NCBI RefSeq assembly: GCF_014212125.1
Contig: NZ_JACJVP010000019.1
Coordinates: 1-64,000 of the forward strand
Length of the DNA: 64,000 bases
Reading direction: 5' to 3'
From: Cohnella nanjingensis
GTDB taxonomy: Bacteria; Bacillota; Bacilli; Paenibacillales; Paenibacillaceae
Position numbers and translations under genes: made by a program. The notes below the pieces were generated by a model. That model was not told the DNA's origin. It saw only the letters and a list, made by a program, of their open reading frames with translations, and ran no database searches. Positions 56,483 to 64,000 of this stretch are shown one piece after another (the first letter of the stretch is position 1; the number at the start of each line of letters is the position of its first letter).

Positions 56483-58207
56483 ATGGAAAAGAAAGCTTCA
56501 TACCCCAAAATCCTCGCGACTGCCGTCCTAACGGCTGCCATTCTGGTTCTTGCTGCCTGCAGCGGTAACCATACAACGAACAATGAAAGCGATCGTTCAT
56601 CGCAAGCAAGCCAAACATCGAACGACAACACGGGGGAAGCTGCCGTCTCCAAGGCGGAGGACGCGAAAGGGAAATACGATTCTCCGATTACCGTTACATC
56701 GGTTATGGGCTTAAGCGATCAGGTGCAGAAATCCGTCGCCATCAAGCCGGATGTTGTGAACGACAACATATGGACCCGCGGCTATGAGAAGGAATTGGGC
56801 ATCAAGATTAAATACCTTTGGACGGTACCAGGGGCGCAGATGGAACAAAAAATGAACGTGGCCATTTCTTCAAACGATTTGCCGGACATCATCCCTGCCA
56901 ATCCCCGTCAATTTAAGATGCTGGTTGATACCGGTGTCGCTATGGATATCACGCAGCTGTTTGATCAGTACGCCTCCGATTTCACAAAGAAAATGATGGA
57001 AGCCGACAAGAACATCGGTTTGAATCAGGCGACTGTGGAAGGCAAACTCATGGGTATCCCGCAACTGAATGGGGCCATTGATGCGGCATCGATGATTTGG
57101 ATTCGGGCGGATTGGCTGAAAAATCTCGGTCTGGAGCCTCCAAAGACGATAGACGACGTCATGAAAATCGCGGAGGCTTTCACTAAAAACGATCCGGACC
57201 GGAACGGAGCTAACGATACCTACGGACTTGGGCTCGTGAAGGACCTGATGGGCGGTTTTGCCGTGCTTGACGGTTTCTTCGAAGGCTATCACGGTTACGT
57301 GAACGGGTGGATCGATGACGGATCGGGCAATCTTGTCTTTGGGGGAATACAGCCGCCAATCAAGAGCGCGCTCGCCAAGCTGGCGGAAATGTACAAGAAC
57401 GGATATATCGACAAGGAATTTTCCGTCAAAGACACCGCGAAGGTCGCCGAGTCGGTAACGGCCGGCAAGGTCGGCATGCTTTACGGCCAGCATTGGAACC
57501 CGTTCTACCCTCTGCAGGATGCGAAGAACAAGGACCCGAAAGCGGATTGGCAGGCGTTCCCGATTGTCTCCGTAGACAGCGTACCGGCCAAGCCGATGAT
57601 TAACGGCTCTGCAGCCACGTTCTACGTAGTCAACAAGAAAATGAAAAACCCGGAAGCAGCGGTCAAGCTTTACAACTATTTCTATGCCAAAGACCCGGCG
57701 ATCAGCCCGGATTTCGATCCCGCTTATCACGGCAAGAACGGCGAGCAAGAAAAAATACCGGATCAAAACTATCAATTGGCCACGATGACGTCGTTCTACC
57801 CGCAGCAGAACCTATTCATCCATCAGAGCGTGAACAAATATTTCAATGAAAAGGATCAATCGGTTTTGGAGAATTACTGGGTCAAGGATAACGTGGAACA
57901 GATCGAGAATTACAAAGCCGGCGATAATAAGCTCTGGAGCGGCTATGCTTGGGCAGGTCCCGACAACAGCGCGTTCAACGTGATCGAATCCTACGACAAG
58001 AATGATCTGTTCCTGCAAAACGGCTACATCAAAGCCGATACGGAGTCGACGACGCAAAAGGGAGCGACGCTTAACCAGATGCGCAGCGAGACGTTCACGA
58101 AAATCATTATGGGAGCGGCGCCCGTCGACGAGTTCGACGCTTACGTGACGAAATGGCGGAAGCTCGGCGGGGACGACATTACCAAAGAGGTCAACGCAGC
58201 CAAGTAA
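56483..58207 (+). CDS. Solute-binding lipoprotein of an Lpl/YtcQ-type ABC transporter
   Basis: A 574-residue lipoprotein with signal helix ending LVLAACSGN and an S/N/T-rich spacer. The fold is that of large extracellular binding proteins of the LplA group (NDNIWTRGYEKELGIKIKYL, WIRADWLKNLGLEPPKTIDD, KNDPDRNGANDTYGLG). It is the first gene of the operon driven by the YesM/YesN-controlled promoter and probably binds an oligosaccharide. Confidence 0.9.
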   Translation: MEKKASYPKILATAVLTAAILVLAACSGNHTTNNESDRSSQASQTSNDNTGEAAVSKAEDAKGKYDSPITVTSVMGLSDQVQKSVAIKPDVVNDNIWTRGYEKELGIKIKYLWTVPGAQMEQKMNVAISSNDLPDIIPANPRQFKMLVDTGVAMDITQLFDQYASDFTKKMMEADKNIGLNQATVEGKLMGIPQLNGAIDAASMIWIRADWLKNLGLEPPKTIDDVMKIAEAFTKNDPDRNGANDTYGLGLVKDLMGGFAVLDGFFEGYHGYVNGWIDDGSGNLVFGGIQPPIKSALAKLAEMYKNGYIDKEFSVKDTAKVAESVTAGKVGMLYGQHWNPFYPLQDAKNKDPKADWQAFPIVSVDSVPAKPMINGSAATFYVVNKKMKNPEAAVKLYNYFYAKDPAISPDFDPAYHGKNGEQEKIPDQNYQLATMTSFYPQQNLFIHQSVNKYFNEKDQSVLENYWVKDNVEQIENYKAGDNKLWSGYAWAGPDNSAFNVIESYDKNDLFLQNGYIKADTESTTQKGATLNQMRSETFTKIIMGAAPVDEFDAYVTKWRKLGGDDITKEVNAAK

Positions 58208-58289
58208 GGGAACGGCGACGAAGCCGGTTGGATGGATGAATGAATTTTCCTTTCAACCGGCTATAGATAGAACAAGGAGTGTAAAGGGA

Positions 58290-59240
58290 ATGGCGAGTAG
58301 ACAAACCGCGGCTCAAACCGGCGGCTATACCAAGCGTGCGCGTGCCGCAGCGAAATTCAGGCATCAGTTTCCGATGCATCTCATGCTGCTCCCCTGTATT
58401 CTGCTGGTCGCGGTCTTCAGCTATTATCCGATGGCCGGCATCCTGATCGCATTTCAGAACTACAATCCGACGAAAGGGTTCTTTAACTCGAAGTTCGTCG
58501 GCTTCGATAACTTTAACTATGTTTATGCCATGCCGGAGACGATGCAGGTGCTCTGGAATACGATCTTTATAGCGCTGCTTAAGATCGTTTTCGGGCTGCT
58601 CGTGCCCGTCCTATTCGCGATATTGCTTGATATGGTTCGCCGCAGCTTCGTGAAGCGATCCATTCAGACGCTGATTTATATTCCGCACTTTTTGTCCTGG
58701 GTCATCCTGTCGGGCATCCTGATCGATATTTTGTCGCCAACCGACGGCATCATCAATTTCATCCTGAAAGGGATCGGAATCGAACCGATTTTTTTTCTGG
58801 CAAACGAGAAAATATTCCCTTATCTCCTGGTCGCTACCGATGTTTGGAAGGAGTTCGGCTACGGGACGATTATTTATTTGGCGGCGATCACCTCCATCAA
58901 CACCTTGCTCTACGAGGCTGCCGTCATGGACGGCGCCAGCCGTTTCCGCCAGGTGCTGCATGTAACCATTCCGGGCATCATGCCCATCGTTGTGCTAATG
59001 GCGACACTCAGTCTCGGCAATGTGCTGAACGCAGGCTTCGAGCAAGTGTTCAACTTGTACAGCCCCGTCGTATACAAGACCGGCGATATCCTGGATACGT
59101 TCGTTTATCGGATCGGATTGCAGAACAGCCAATATGGCGTCGCTACCGCGGTCGGGCTGTTCAAATCGGTCGTCTCGTTCGTGTTCATCGTCACGGGTTA
59201 CAAGCTTGCCTCCAAATTTGCAGGCTATCGCATTTTCTGA
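58290..59240 (+). CDS. ABC transporter permease (LplB type)
   Basis: A 316-residue permease with six membrane segments, starting MASRQTAAQTGGYTKRARAA and with an EAA loop near residues 207-228 (YEAAVMDGASRFRQVLHVTI). The ATG at 58290 follows AAAGGG; a longer frame from 58236 is open. It sits 82 bp downstream of the lipoprotein gene. Confidence 0.9.
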   Translation: MASRQTAAQTGGYTKRARAAAKFRHQFPMHLMLLPCILLVAVFSYYPMAGILIAFQNYNPTKGFFNSKFVGFDNFNYVYAMPETMQVLWNTIFIALLKIVFGLLVPVLFAILLDMVRRSFVKRSIQTLIYIPHFLSWVILSGILIDILSPTDGIINFILKGIGIEPIFFLANEKIFPYLLVATDVWKEFGYGTIIYLAAITSINTLLYEAAVMDGASRFRQVLHVTIPGIMPIVVLMATLSLGNVLNAGFEQVFNLYSPVVYKTGDILDTFVYRIGLQNSQYGVATAVGLFKSVVSFVFIVTGYKLASKFAGYRIF

Positions 59241-59256
59241 CAAAGGGGCGGGTATC

Positions 59257-60147
59257 ATGCATCACCGAACGTTTGGCGGCAAAGTATTCGAAGGCGTAAA
59301 TCACCTATTCCTTGCCGCCTGTGCGCTGCTATGTATTTTCCCGATTATCCACGTGTTGGCCGTGTCCTTCAGCGGCAGTACTGCGGCGGCTGCCGGACAG
59401 GTGACGCTCTGGCCGGTCGAATTCAACCTAAGCTCATATAAATATGCGCTTAACAATCCGCAGTTTCTCACCTCCTTCCTGATGTCGTTGGAGCGTGTCG
59501 CGCTCGGCTTGTCCGTCAATATGCTGTTAACCATTTTTGCGGCCTATCCTTTGTCCAAGGAACGCAGCGATCTGTATGGGCGGAATGCGTATTCGTGGTA
59601 CCTGTTTATCACAATTATTTTCAGCGGCGGACTTATTCCCTGGTACATGACGGTGAAGCAGCTCGGCCTGATGGACTCCGTGTGGGCGCTGATTCTGCCG
59701 GGTGCGGTCCCCGTATTCAACGTCATCATTCTGCTTAACTTTTTCCGCCAGCTCCCGAAGGAGATCGGCGAATCGGCCTTCATCGACGGCGCGGGTCATT
59801 GGACCATTCTAAGCCGAATTTATTTGCCGCTCTCCAAGCCGGCTCTCGCGACATTAGTGCTCTTTACCTGCGTAGGGCACTGGAACGCTTGGTTCGACGG
59901 GCTGATCTTGATGAGCTCGCCGCATCACTATCCGCTGCAAACCTATCTGCAGACGATCATGATCAATCGCGATATGTCCCTGTTTACGACCGCCTCGCAG
60001 GAAGAACTCAAGATGCTGTCGGAAGTGTCCGACCGCACCTTGAAGTCGGCCCAGATTTTTATTGCTGCCGCCCCGATTCTGGCCGTGTATCCGTTCCTTC
60101 AGAAGTATTTTATGAAAGGAATTGTAGTAGGCAGCGTGAAGGGTTGA
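59257..60147 (+). CDS. ABC transporter permease (LplC type)
   Basis: A 296-residue permease with six membrane segments and an EAA loop near residues 170-191 (GESAFIDGAGHWTILSRIYL). The ATG at 59257 follows AAAGGGGCGGG. Its C-terminus (KYFMKGIVVGSVKG) is typical of the LplC group. Confidence 0.9.
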   Translation: MHHRTFGGKVFEGVNHLFLAACALLCIFPIIHVLAVSFSGSTAAAAGQVTLWPVEFNLSSYKYALNNPQFLTSFLMSLERVALGLSVNMLLTIFAAYPLSKERSDLYGRNAYSWYLFITIIFSGGLIPWYMTVKQLGLMDSVWALILPGAVPVFNVIILLNFFRQLPKEIGESAFIDGAGHWTILSRIYLPLSKPALATLVLFTCVGHWNAWFDGLILMSSPHHYPLQTYLQTIMINRDMSLFTTASQEELKMLSEVSDRTLKSAQIFIAAAPILAVYPFLQKYFMKGIVVGSVKG

Positions 60148-60199
60148 CGTTAGTTTGGCAATCCTAGCTTCTCGTATATTGATGTAAGGAGGGCTTCGC

Positions 60200-61321
60200 A
60201 TGATGAATAGGAATAACTATGATGTAGCCGCTTATGTCTGGCCGGCTTATACGGGTGACGAACCCCGAACGAGGATGTTCTGGCCGGAAGGAATCGGGGA
60301 GTGGCAGTCCGTCAAAAATGCCGCGAGAAAATTTCCGGAACACGATTGGCCGAGGAAACCGCTATGGGGGTATGTCAATGAAGCGGATCCTTATGTGATG
60401 GAAATGCAAATTAATGCCGCGGCAGACCACGGCGTCAATGTGTTTATCTATGACTGGTATTGGTATGACAAACGGCCTTTCTTGGAGCAATGTTTGAATA
60501 ACGGATACTTGAAAGCACGGAACAATGACAGGGTTAAATTTTACTTGATGTGGGCCAATCACGACGTCAATCATACGTGGGATATCCGGCTATCTCATCT
60601 GCAGGATACGGTCATTTGGGAGGCGTCGGTGGATCGGCCCGAGTTCGAACGAATCGCCGATCGGTTGATCGCCGAATACTTCAAACACCCTTCCTACTAC
60701 ACCATCGACGGCAAGCCTGTATTTATGATTTACGATCTGGCCAATTTGATGAAGGGCTTGGGAGGAGCGGACGCAACCAAAGACGCGTTCGACTGGTTCC
60801 GCAACCGGGCGGTAGAGGAAGGGCTTCCGGGACTTCATCTTCAATTGACTCTGTGGAGCGAGATGAGCTTCAATCTTAGCGGCGTCGATGGCGGCAAAGA
60901 GGCTACGACAAGCGAAGTAGTCACGCTGCTGGGATTTGACAGCTTGTCCCACTATCAGTTTGTGCATTTTGCCGATATCGACAGAGACTATGAGGATATT
61001 ATGAAGGATGTCGTTAAGGAATGGCAGCGAATTGACCAAACCTATGACATTCCTTATTTCCCGCATATCTCAATCGGATGGGACAACAATCCGAGATTTC
61101 AGGAATTCCGCCCCGGTATTGTAAGGCAGAACACGCCGGACCATGTGCAAAAGGCGCTTCAGTTGGCCAAGCAATATGCCGACGAGCATCCGGGACAACA
61201 GCCGTTAATCACCATTAACAGCTGGAACGAATGGACGGAAACCAGTTATCTTCAGCCGGATGACCGATATGGATACGGCTATCTGGAGGCCGTGAAGATA
61301 ACCTTTAAAAAGGAGGTTTAA
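60200..61321 (+). CDS. WbsX/GH99-like enzyme, second copy
   Basis: A 373-residue cytosolic protein of the same family as the gene at 38725, with WQSVKNAARKF, VNVFIYDWYWYDKRPF, LMWANHDVNH and NSWNEWTETSYLQPDDRYGY. It follows the transporter permeases by 52 bp and is likely co-transcribed, so it probably acts on the imported glycan. The two copies differ considerably in sequence and sit in separate transporter operons. Confidence 0.82.
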   Translation: MMNRNNYDVAAYVWPAYTGDEPRTRMFWPEGIGEWQSVKNAARKFPEHDWPRKPLWGYVNEADPYVMEMQINAAADHGVNVFIYDWYWYDKRPFLEQCLNNGYLKARNNDRVKFYLMWANHDVNHTWDIRLSHLQDTVIWEASVDRPEFERIADRLIAEYFKHPSYYTIDGKPVFMIYDLANLMKGLGGADATKDAFDWFRNRAVEEGLPGLHLQLTLWSEMSFNLSGVDGGKEATTSEVVTLLGFDSLSHYQFVHFADIDRDYEDIMKDVVKEWQRIDQTYDIPYFPHISIGWDNNPRFQEFRPGIVRQNTPDHVQKALQLAKQYADEHPGQQPLITINSWNEWTETSYLQPDDRYGYGYLEAVKITFKKEV

Positions 61322-61351
61322 CACCTGACGGCAATTGAATATCGCGAGAAA

Positions 61352-61394
61352 ACAGCCCAACGATTTTAATATCTTTGGTCTGTTTTTTTGAGCA
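61352..61394 (+). terminator. Probable terminator of the operon
   Basis: AACAG-C-CCAA/TTGG-TCTGTT with one mismatch and a 13-base loop is followed by a T run of six. Confidence 0.65.
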
Positions 61395-61700
61395 ATAAAT
61401 CACGAATTGAGCAGTCCTTTTGTTCAGCATTTTTCTAAATCAGCAGTAGGACAATGGCGCTCTTCGAGCGATACTGAGGGAGAAAGGAGGAGGTCGGAAG
61501 ATTTGATCATGCAGGGTCTTTTTATTTTACGAGGGGCTCCCTCCCTCTACCAAAATGTTGAAACCGGGCGTTCGCCGCCGTCGTCTACCTTATGGTGGAC
61601 GGCAAAAGGCGGGGTATTGCCCGGGGCCAGCGAAGCGGCAAGAGCGCCTGCCGGCCAATCCTGTCCTATTCATCGGTAGACAGAAAGGAGCCTCAGGCGT
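61395..61700. other. Intergenic region of about 300 bp
   Basis: Short frames are present (for example 61407-61679) but they are low-complexity and lack convincing context. The last bases carry AAAGGAG for the following gene. Confidence 0.4.
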
Positions 61701-62849
61701 ATGCTGCTGTTTTTTACTCCGTTTCTTCTCCTGGCGTTCGCCGCCTTCAGTAGGACGGTGATCGCATTCGCGCGAAAAGAGGGGAAAAGAGAACAAACGG
61801 CTTCCCGGATCTTCGATGGCATTCTTCTCTCGATCGCCTCGCTACTGCTGATTGTCGGCTTCGTCTTCGACCTGCATGGGGTGCCGGGCGGTGCACAGTT
61901 GAAAGTGTACTCGGACACCGGAGAGCCGATAGACGCATACGCTTCCTTGTCCCCCAAGCATAGCGCTGCAGTTTACATAGACTGGTTACTCGGCTTCTTT
62001 TCCTATTGGGCGCTGAGAATCTATCATCGGCGGCTGTCTCCGATCGTCTATACTTGCTGCAACGCATTTTTGGCGCTCTGCGTTTCACTGACCGCCGTCT
62101 ATTTCTATCATACCGGCTTCACCATCTACGGTTTTAACGAGATCTTCTCCGTGCTGCTTATTCAAACCGGGAGTTTGACGTCCTGCCTGCTGTACTTGGC
62201 GCAGCTCAAGCGTTCGTTCGATGTATGGATGGCGTTCCAAAGGGAAGACGAGGTGGAGATAATGCCGTCCTGGCAGCGGCCGCTGTATCGCTTCATGCTG
62301 CGTCGCTGGACGTTTCCGGCGCTCTGGTTCGCACTGCTGTTCCCCGCTCAGCTTGCCGTCCAATTGCTTCTGGTCTTGTTCGGGCAGCGGCCGGACGGCG
62401 TCGTGCGGGCGTTTCTGGATACGAGCGGCTTCCACTTGTCGAGGCTGCCGGCGCCGCCGCCGGAATTGGTTGCGGGAGACGGCCATTATTTGTGCACCGT
62501 CGCCGCCCGGGGGCACCGCCTCCTGGTCAAACCGCTTCGGGCGGGAATCCGACACGGCGCGGCCATTCCGGTAAACCGACAGCTGATGATCGCCAACGCG
62601 TTCGAAAACGTGCTGGAACAGTACATGCCCGCCAGCCACCGGACGATTCGCCGCCTGTACGACAAGTACGGCTATCCGGTCAGCCGGCACATCCGCACGA
62701 AGGTGGCCGCAGATGCGATCTATGTGGCGATGAAGCCGCTGGAATGGCTATTCCTGCTCGTTCTGTATACGGTCGACGTCAGGCCAGAGAACCGGATTCA
62801 TGTTCAGTACAGCGGATTCGGGAAAAAAGAACGGTCGACCGGACATTGA
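61701..62849 (+). CDS. DUF6688-like membrane protein
   Basis: A 382-residue protein with about five or six hydrophobic segments (FTPFLLLAFAAFS, ILLSIASLLLIVGFVFDL, YIDWLLGFFSYWALRIY, CCNAFLALCVSLTAVYF, ALWFALLFPAQLAVQLLLVL). The soluble C-terminal part contains HGAAIPVNRQLMIANAFENV, DKYGYPVSRHIRT and MKPLEWLFLLVLYTVDVRPE, which recalls the DUF6688 family. The ATG at 61701 follows AAAGGAG at 61684-61690. Function is unknown. Confidence 0.7.
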   Translation: MLLFFTPFLLLAFAAFSRTVIAFARKEGKREQTASRIFDGILLSIASLLLIVGFVFDLHGVPGGAQLKVYSDTGEPIDAYASLSPKHSAAVYIDWLLGFFSYWALRIYHRRLSPIVYTCCNAFLALCVSLTAVYFYHTGFTIYGFNEIFSVLLIQTGSLTSCLLYLAQLKRSFDVWMAFQREDEVEIMPSWQRPLYRFMLRRWTFPALWFALLFPAQLAVQLLLVLFGQRPDGVVRAFLDTSGFHLSRLPAPPPELVAGDGHYLCTVAARGHRLLVKPLRAGIRHGAAIPVNRQLMIANAFENVLEQYMPASHRTIRRLYDKYGYPVSRHIRTKVAADAIYVAMKPLEWLFLLVLYTVDVRPENRIHVQYSGFGKKERSTGH

Positions 62850-62958
62850 ATGTACAGGGAATAGCGGAACGCAGCGGCGCCGTTCGCGGACAGCAGGCGT
62901 TTTGAAGTGGTGAGTTAAACGACGTTACAGAATAAAGTTTTGAAGCCGGAGCATTTGG

Positions 62959-62995
62959 ACGAGCCTGAAAATCTAATTTTCAGGCTCGTTCTTTG
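62959..62995 (+). terminator. Terminator after the DUF6688-like gene
   Basis: A perfect 13-bp stem ACGAGCCTGAAAA/TTTTCAGGCTCGT with a five-base loop is followed by TCTTTG. Confidence 0.85.
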
Positions 62996-63065
62996 TTTAT
63001 TGATGTACGTGAGTTTATTTCCATAAATGGATTCAAAAACATTTTCCAAATATAAAATAATTTTC

Positions 63066-63095
63066 TTGATGTGAAATGAGAGCTCATGCTACAAT
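63066..63095 (+). promoter_or_regulatory. Sigma-A promoter of the M81 gene
   Basis: TTGATG (63066-63071), an 18-bp spacer and TACAAT (63090-63095) lie 60 bp before the start codon. Confidence 0.7.
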
Positions 63096-63154
63096 GACTT
63101 CCATAATTTAATAAATGTATCATTCATTAGGTGTGAAAGCGGGTGAGCTTTTGC

Positions 63155-64000
63155 ATGGCAGAACCGTTACGCATTGGGGTAGTGGGTGTTTACCATGAAA
63201 CGAACACGTTTGCACCCGGGTTAACGCACTTGAGTGACTTTAGTCATTGTTCCACGCTGGGAGAATCCCCCTTTATGGAGCTGTTTCGGCATACCCGGAC
63301 TACGATGGGAGGAGTGATCGATGCGTCGCTGCAAGACTCCATTACGCTTGTGCCCGGATTGTATGTTTCGGCGACGCCTGGCGGAATCGTGTCCGATGAG
63401 ACTGCGAGGCAGATTTTGCAACAGCTGACACATTCGATTCAACCAGGTCTTGATGGGTGGGTCGTTATTCTTCATGGCGCGATGGTGTCAGAGAGTTGTC
63501 AGGATATGGAGGAAGCGATACTGGAGGCCATCAGAAGTCGCATCGGTATAGATATTCCCATTTCCGTCACTGTGGACCTGCATGCCAATCTGGGACCAAA
63601 CATGTCCCAGTTATGCAACTTGCTCGTCGGGTACGATACTTACCCTCATATCGATGCCTATGAACGTGGGATGGAAGCTTTGCAGCTGCTGGTTCGCCAA
63701 ATTCGTGGAGAGATTCAGCCTGTGATCGCATTGGCCAGACCGAATATGCTCGTGGTTCCTCAAAAAATGATCACGACGCAAGGTGTCATGAAGCAGATCA
63801 TGGAGAAGGCGTTTGCAATGGAGCGTGACCCCGACGTACTGAATGTAACCGTTTGCGGCGGATTTCCGTACAGTGACGTCCCTTTTGCGGGAATGTGCTT
63901 TGCGGTGACGACCAACGGGCGGGAAGCCTTGGCACAGTGCTATGCGGATGAGCTGGCTCAGCTTGCATGGTCTCTTCGCGATCAGTTTCGAGTTGAAGCT
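63155..64000 (+). CDS. M81-family metallopeptidase (MlrC-like), partial
   Basis: The frame from the ATG at 63155 stays open to the window edge (282 codons), so it is truncated by the window, not broken. It shows GVYHETNTFAPG near residue 12, VILHGAMVSE, VTVDLHANLGPN, VGYDTYPHIDAYERG and GGFPYSDVPFAG, the pattern of the MlrC/M81 family named after microcystinase. Members hydrolyse linear peptides or related amides; many are of unknown substrate and are often found beside peptide or sugar transporters. A GGTGAGC element precedes the start. The protein should be cytosolic. Confidence 0.9.
   Translation, partial: MAEPLRIGVVGVYHETNTFAPGLTHLSDFSHCSTLGESPFMELFRHTRTTMGGVIDASLQDSITLVPGLYVSATPGGIVSDETARQILQQLTHSIQPGLDGWVVILHGAMVSESCQDMEEAILEAIRSRIGIDIPISVTVDLHANLGPNMSQLCNLLVGYDTYPHIDAYERGMEALQLLVRQIRGEIQPVIALARPNMLVVPQKMITTQGVMKQIMEKAFAMERDPDVLNVTVCGGFPYSDVPFAGMCFAVTTNGREALAQCYADELAQLAWSLRDQFRVEA

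Larger units (their letters stand above)
62850..63154. other. Intergenic region holding a terminator and a promoter
   Basis: About 300 bp between the DUF6688-like gene and the M81 gene. It holds the hairpin at 62959 and the promoter at 63066; nothing else is seen. Confidence 0.6.

Noticed and set aside
61407-61679. Open frame of 90 codons before the DUF6688-like gene
   Set aside because: Low-complexity reading without a convincing ribosome binding site or motif.

Overview
The window looks like chromosomal DNA from a spore-former-type Firmicute of the Paenibacillaceae, probably Cohnella-like. This is an inference from G+C-rich housekeeping genes, a sigW/rsiW-cdaA-cdaR-glmM-glmS block with a glmS ribozyme, YesM/YesN two-component pairs beside Lpl-type carbohydrate ABC transporters, SLH-anchored surface protein, and tRNA clusters carrying encoded CCA ends. 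Most genes are on the + strand.

Layout. 1-770: the end of an rRNA operon (5S) and five tRNAs closed by a terminator. 1.3-6 kb: a secreted beta-helix protein split by a one-base frameshift, and a secreted GH106-like glycosidase. 6-12 kb: an AraC regulator divergent from an operon of nucleoside hydrolase, sugar-binding lipoprotein, an anchored Ig-like small protein and two permeases. 12.2-12.8 kb: a second tRNA cluster of five genes. 12.9-15.8 kb: an AraC pseudogene, a 23-bp repeat array, a methyltransferase and a MerR-methyltransferase fusion with a classical 19-bp-spacer MerR promoter. 15.9-26.8 kb: ppc, sigW-rsiW, cdaA-cdaR-glmM, then the glmS ribozyme and glmS.

26.9-33.9 kb is a visibly A/T-rich accessory island inserted after glmS. 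It holds an XRE regulator, the remnant of a type I restriction methyltransferase, a tightly overlapping operon (small protein, PD-(D/E)XK-like nuclease, middle component, Rad50/SMC-like ATPase with a CxxC zinc hook) and an unrecognised membrane protein. The operon has the architecture of ABC-three-component/Lamassu-type antiphage systems, and I regard it as the most interesting locus here.

33.9-43 kb: rhamnose mutarotase, a LacI regulator with palindromic operators, and an ABC sugar transporter with a WbsX/GH99-like enzyme and a large secreted glycosidase-like protein. 43-52.4 kb: a double-kinase hybrid sensor, a SARP-type response regulator and a 1602-residue SLH surface protein. 52.5-61.4 kb: a GIY-YIG protein, a decayed duplicate of a promoter/gene junction, a YesM/YesN pair, a lipoprotein/permease/permease transporter and a second WbsX-like enzyme. 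61.7-64 kb: a DUF6688-like membrane protein and an M81 (MlrC-like) gene that runs off the end.

The accessory gene content is dominated by three separate carbohydrate uptake modules, each with its own regulator type (AraC, LacI, YesMN) and nearby secreted or cytosolic glycan-active enzymes. This fits a plant-polysaccharide or glycan-degrading soil bacterium. All functions are assigned by reading motifs; no database search was run.
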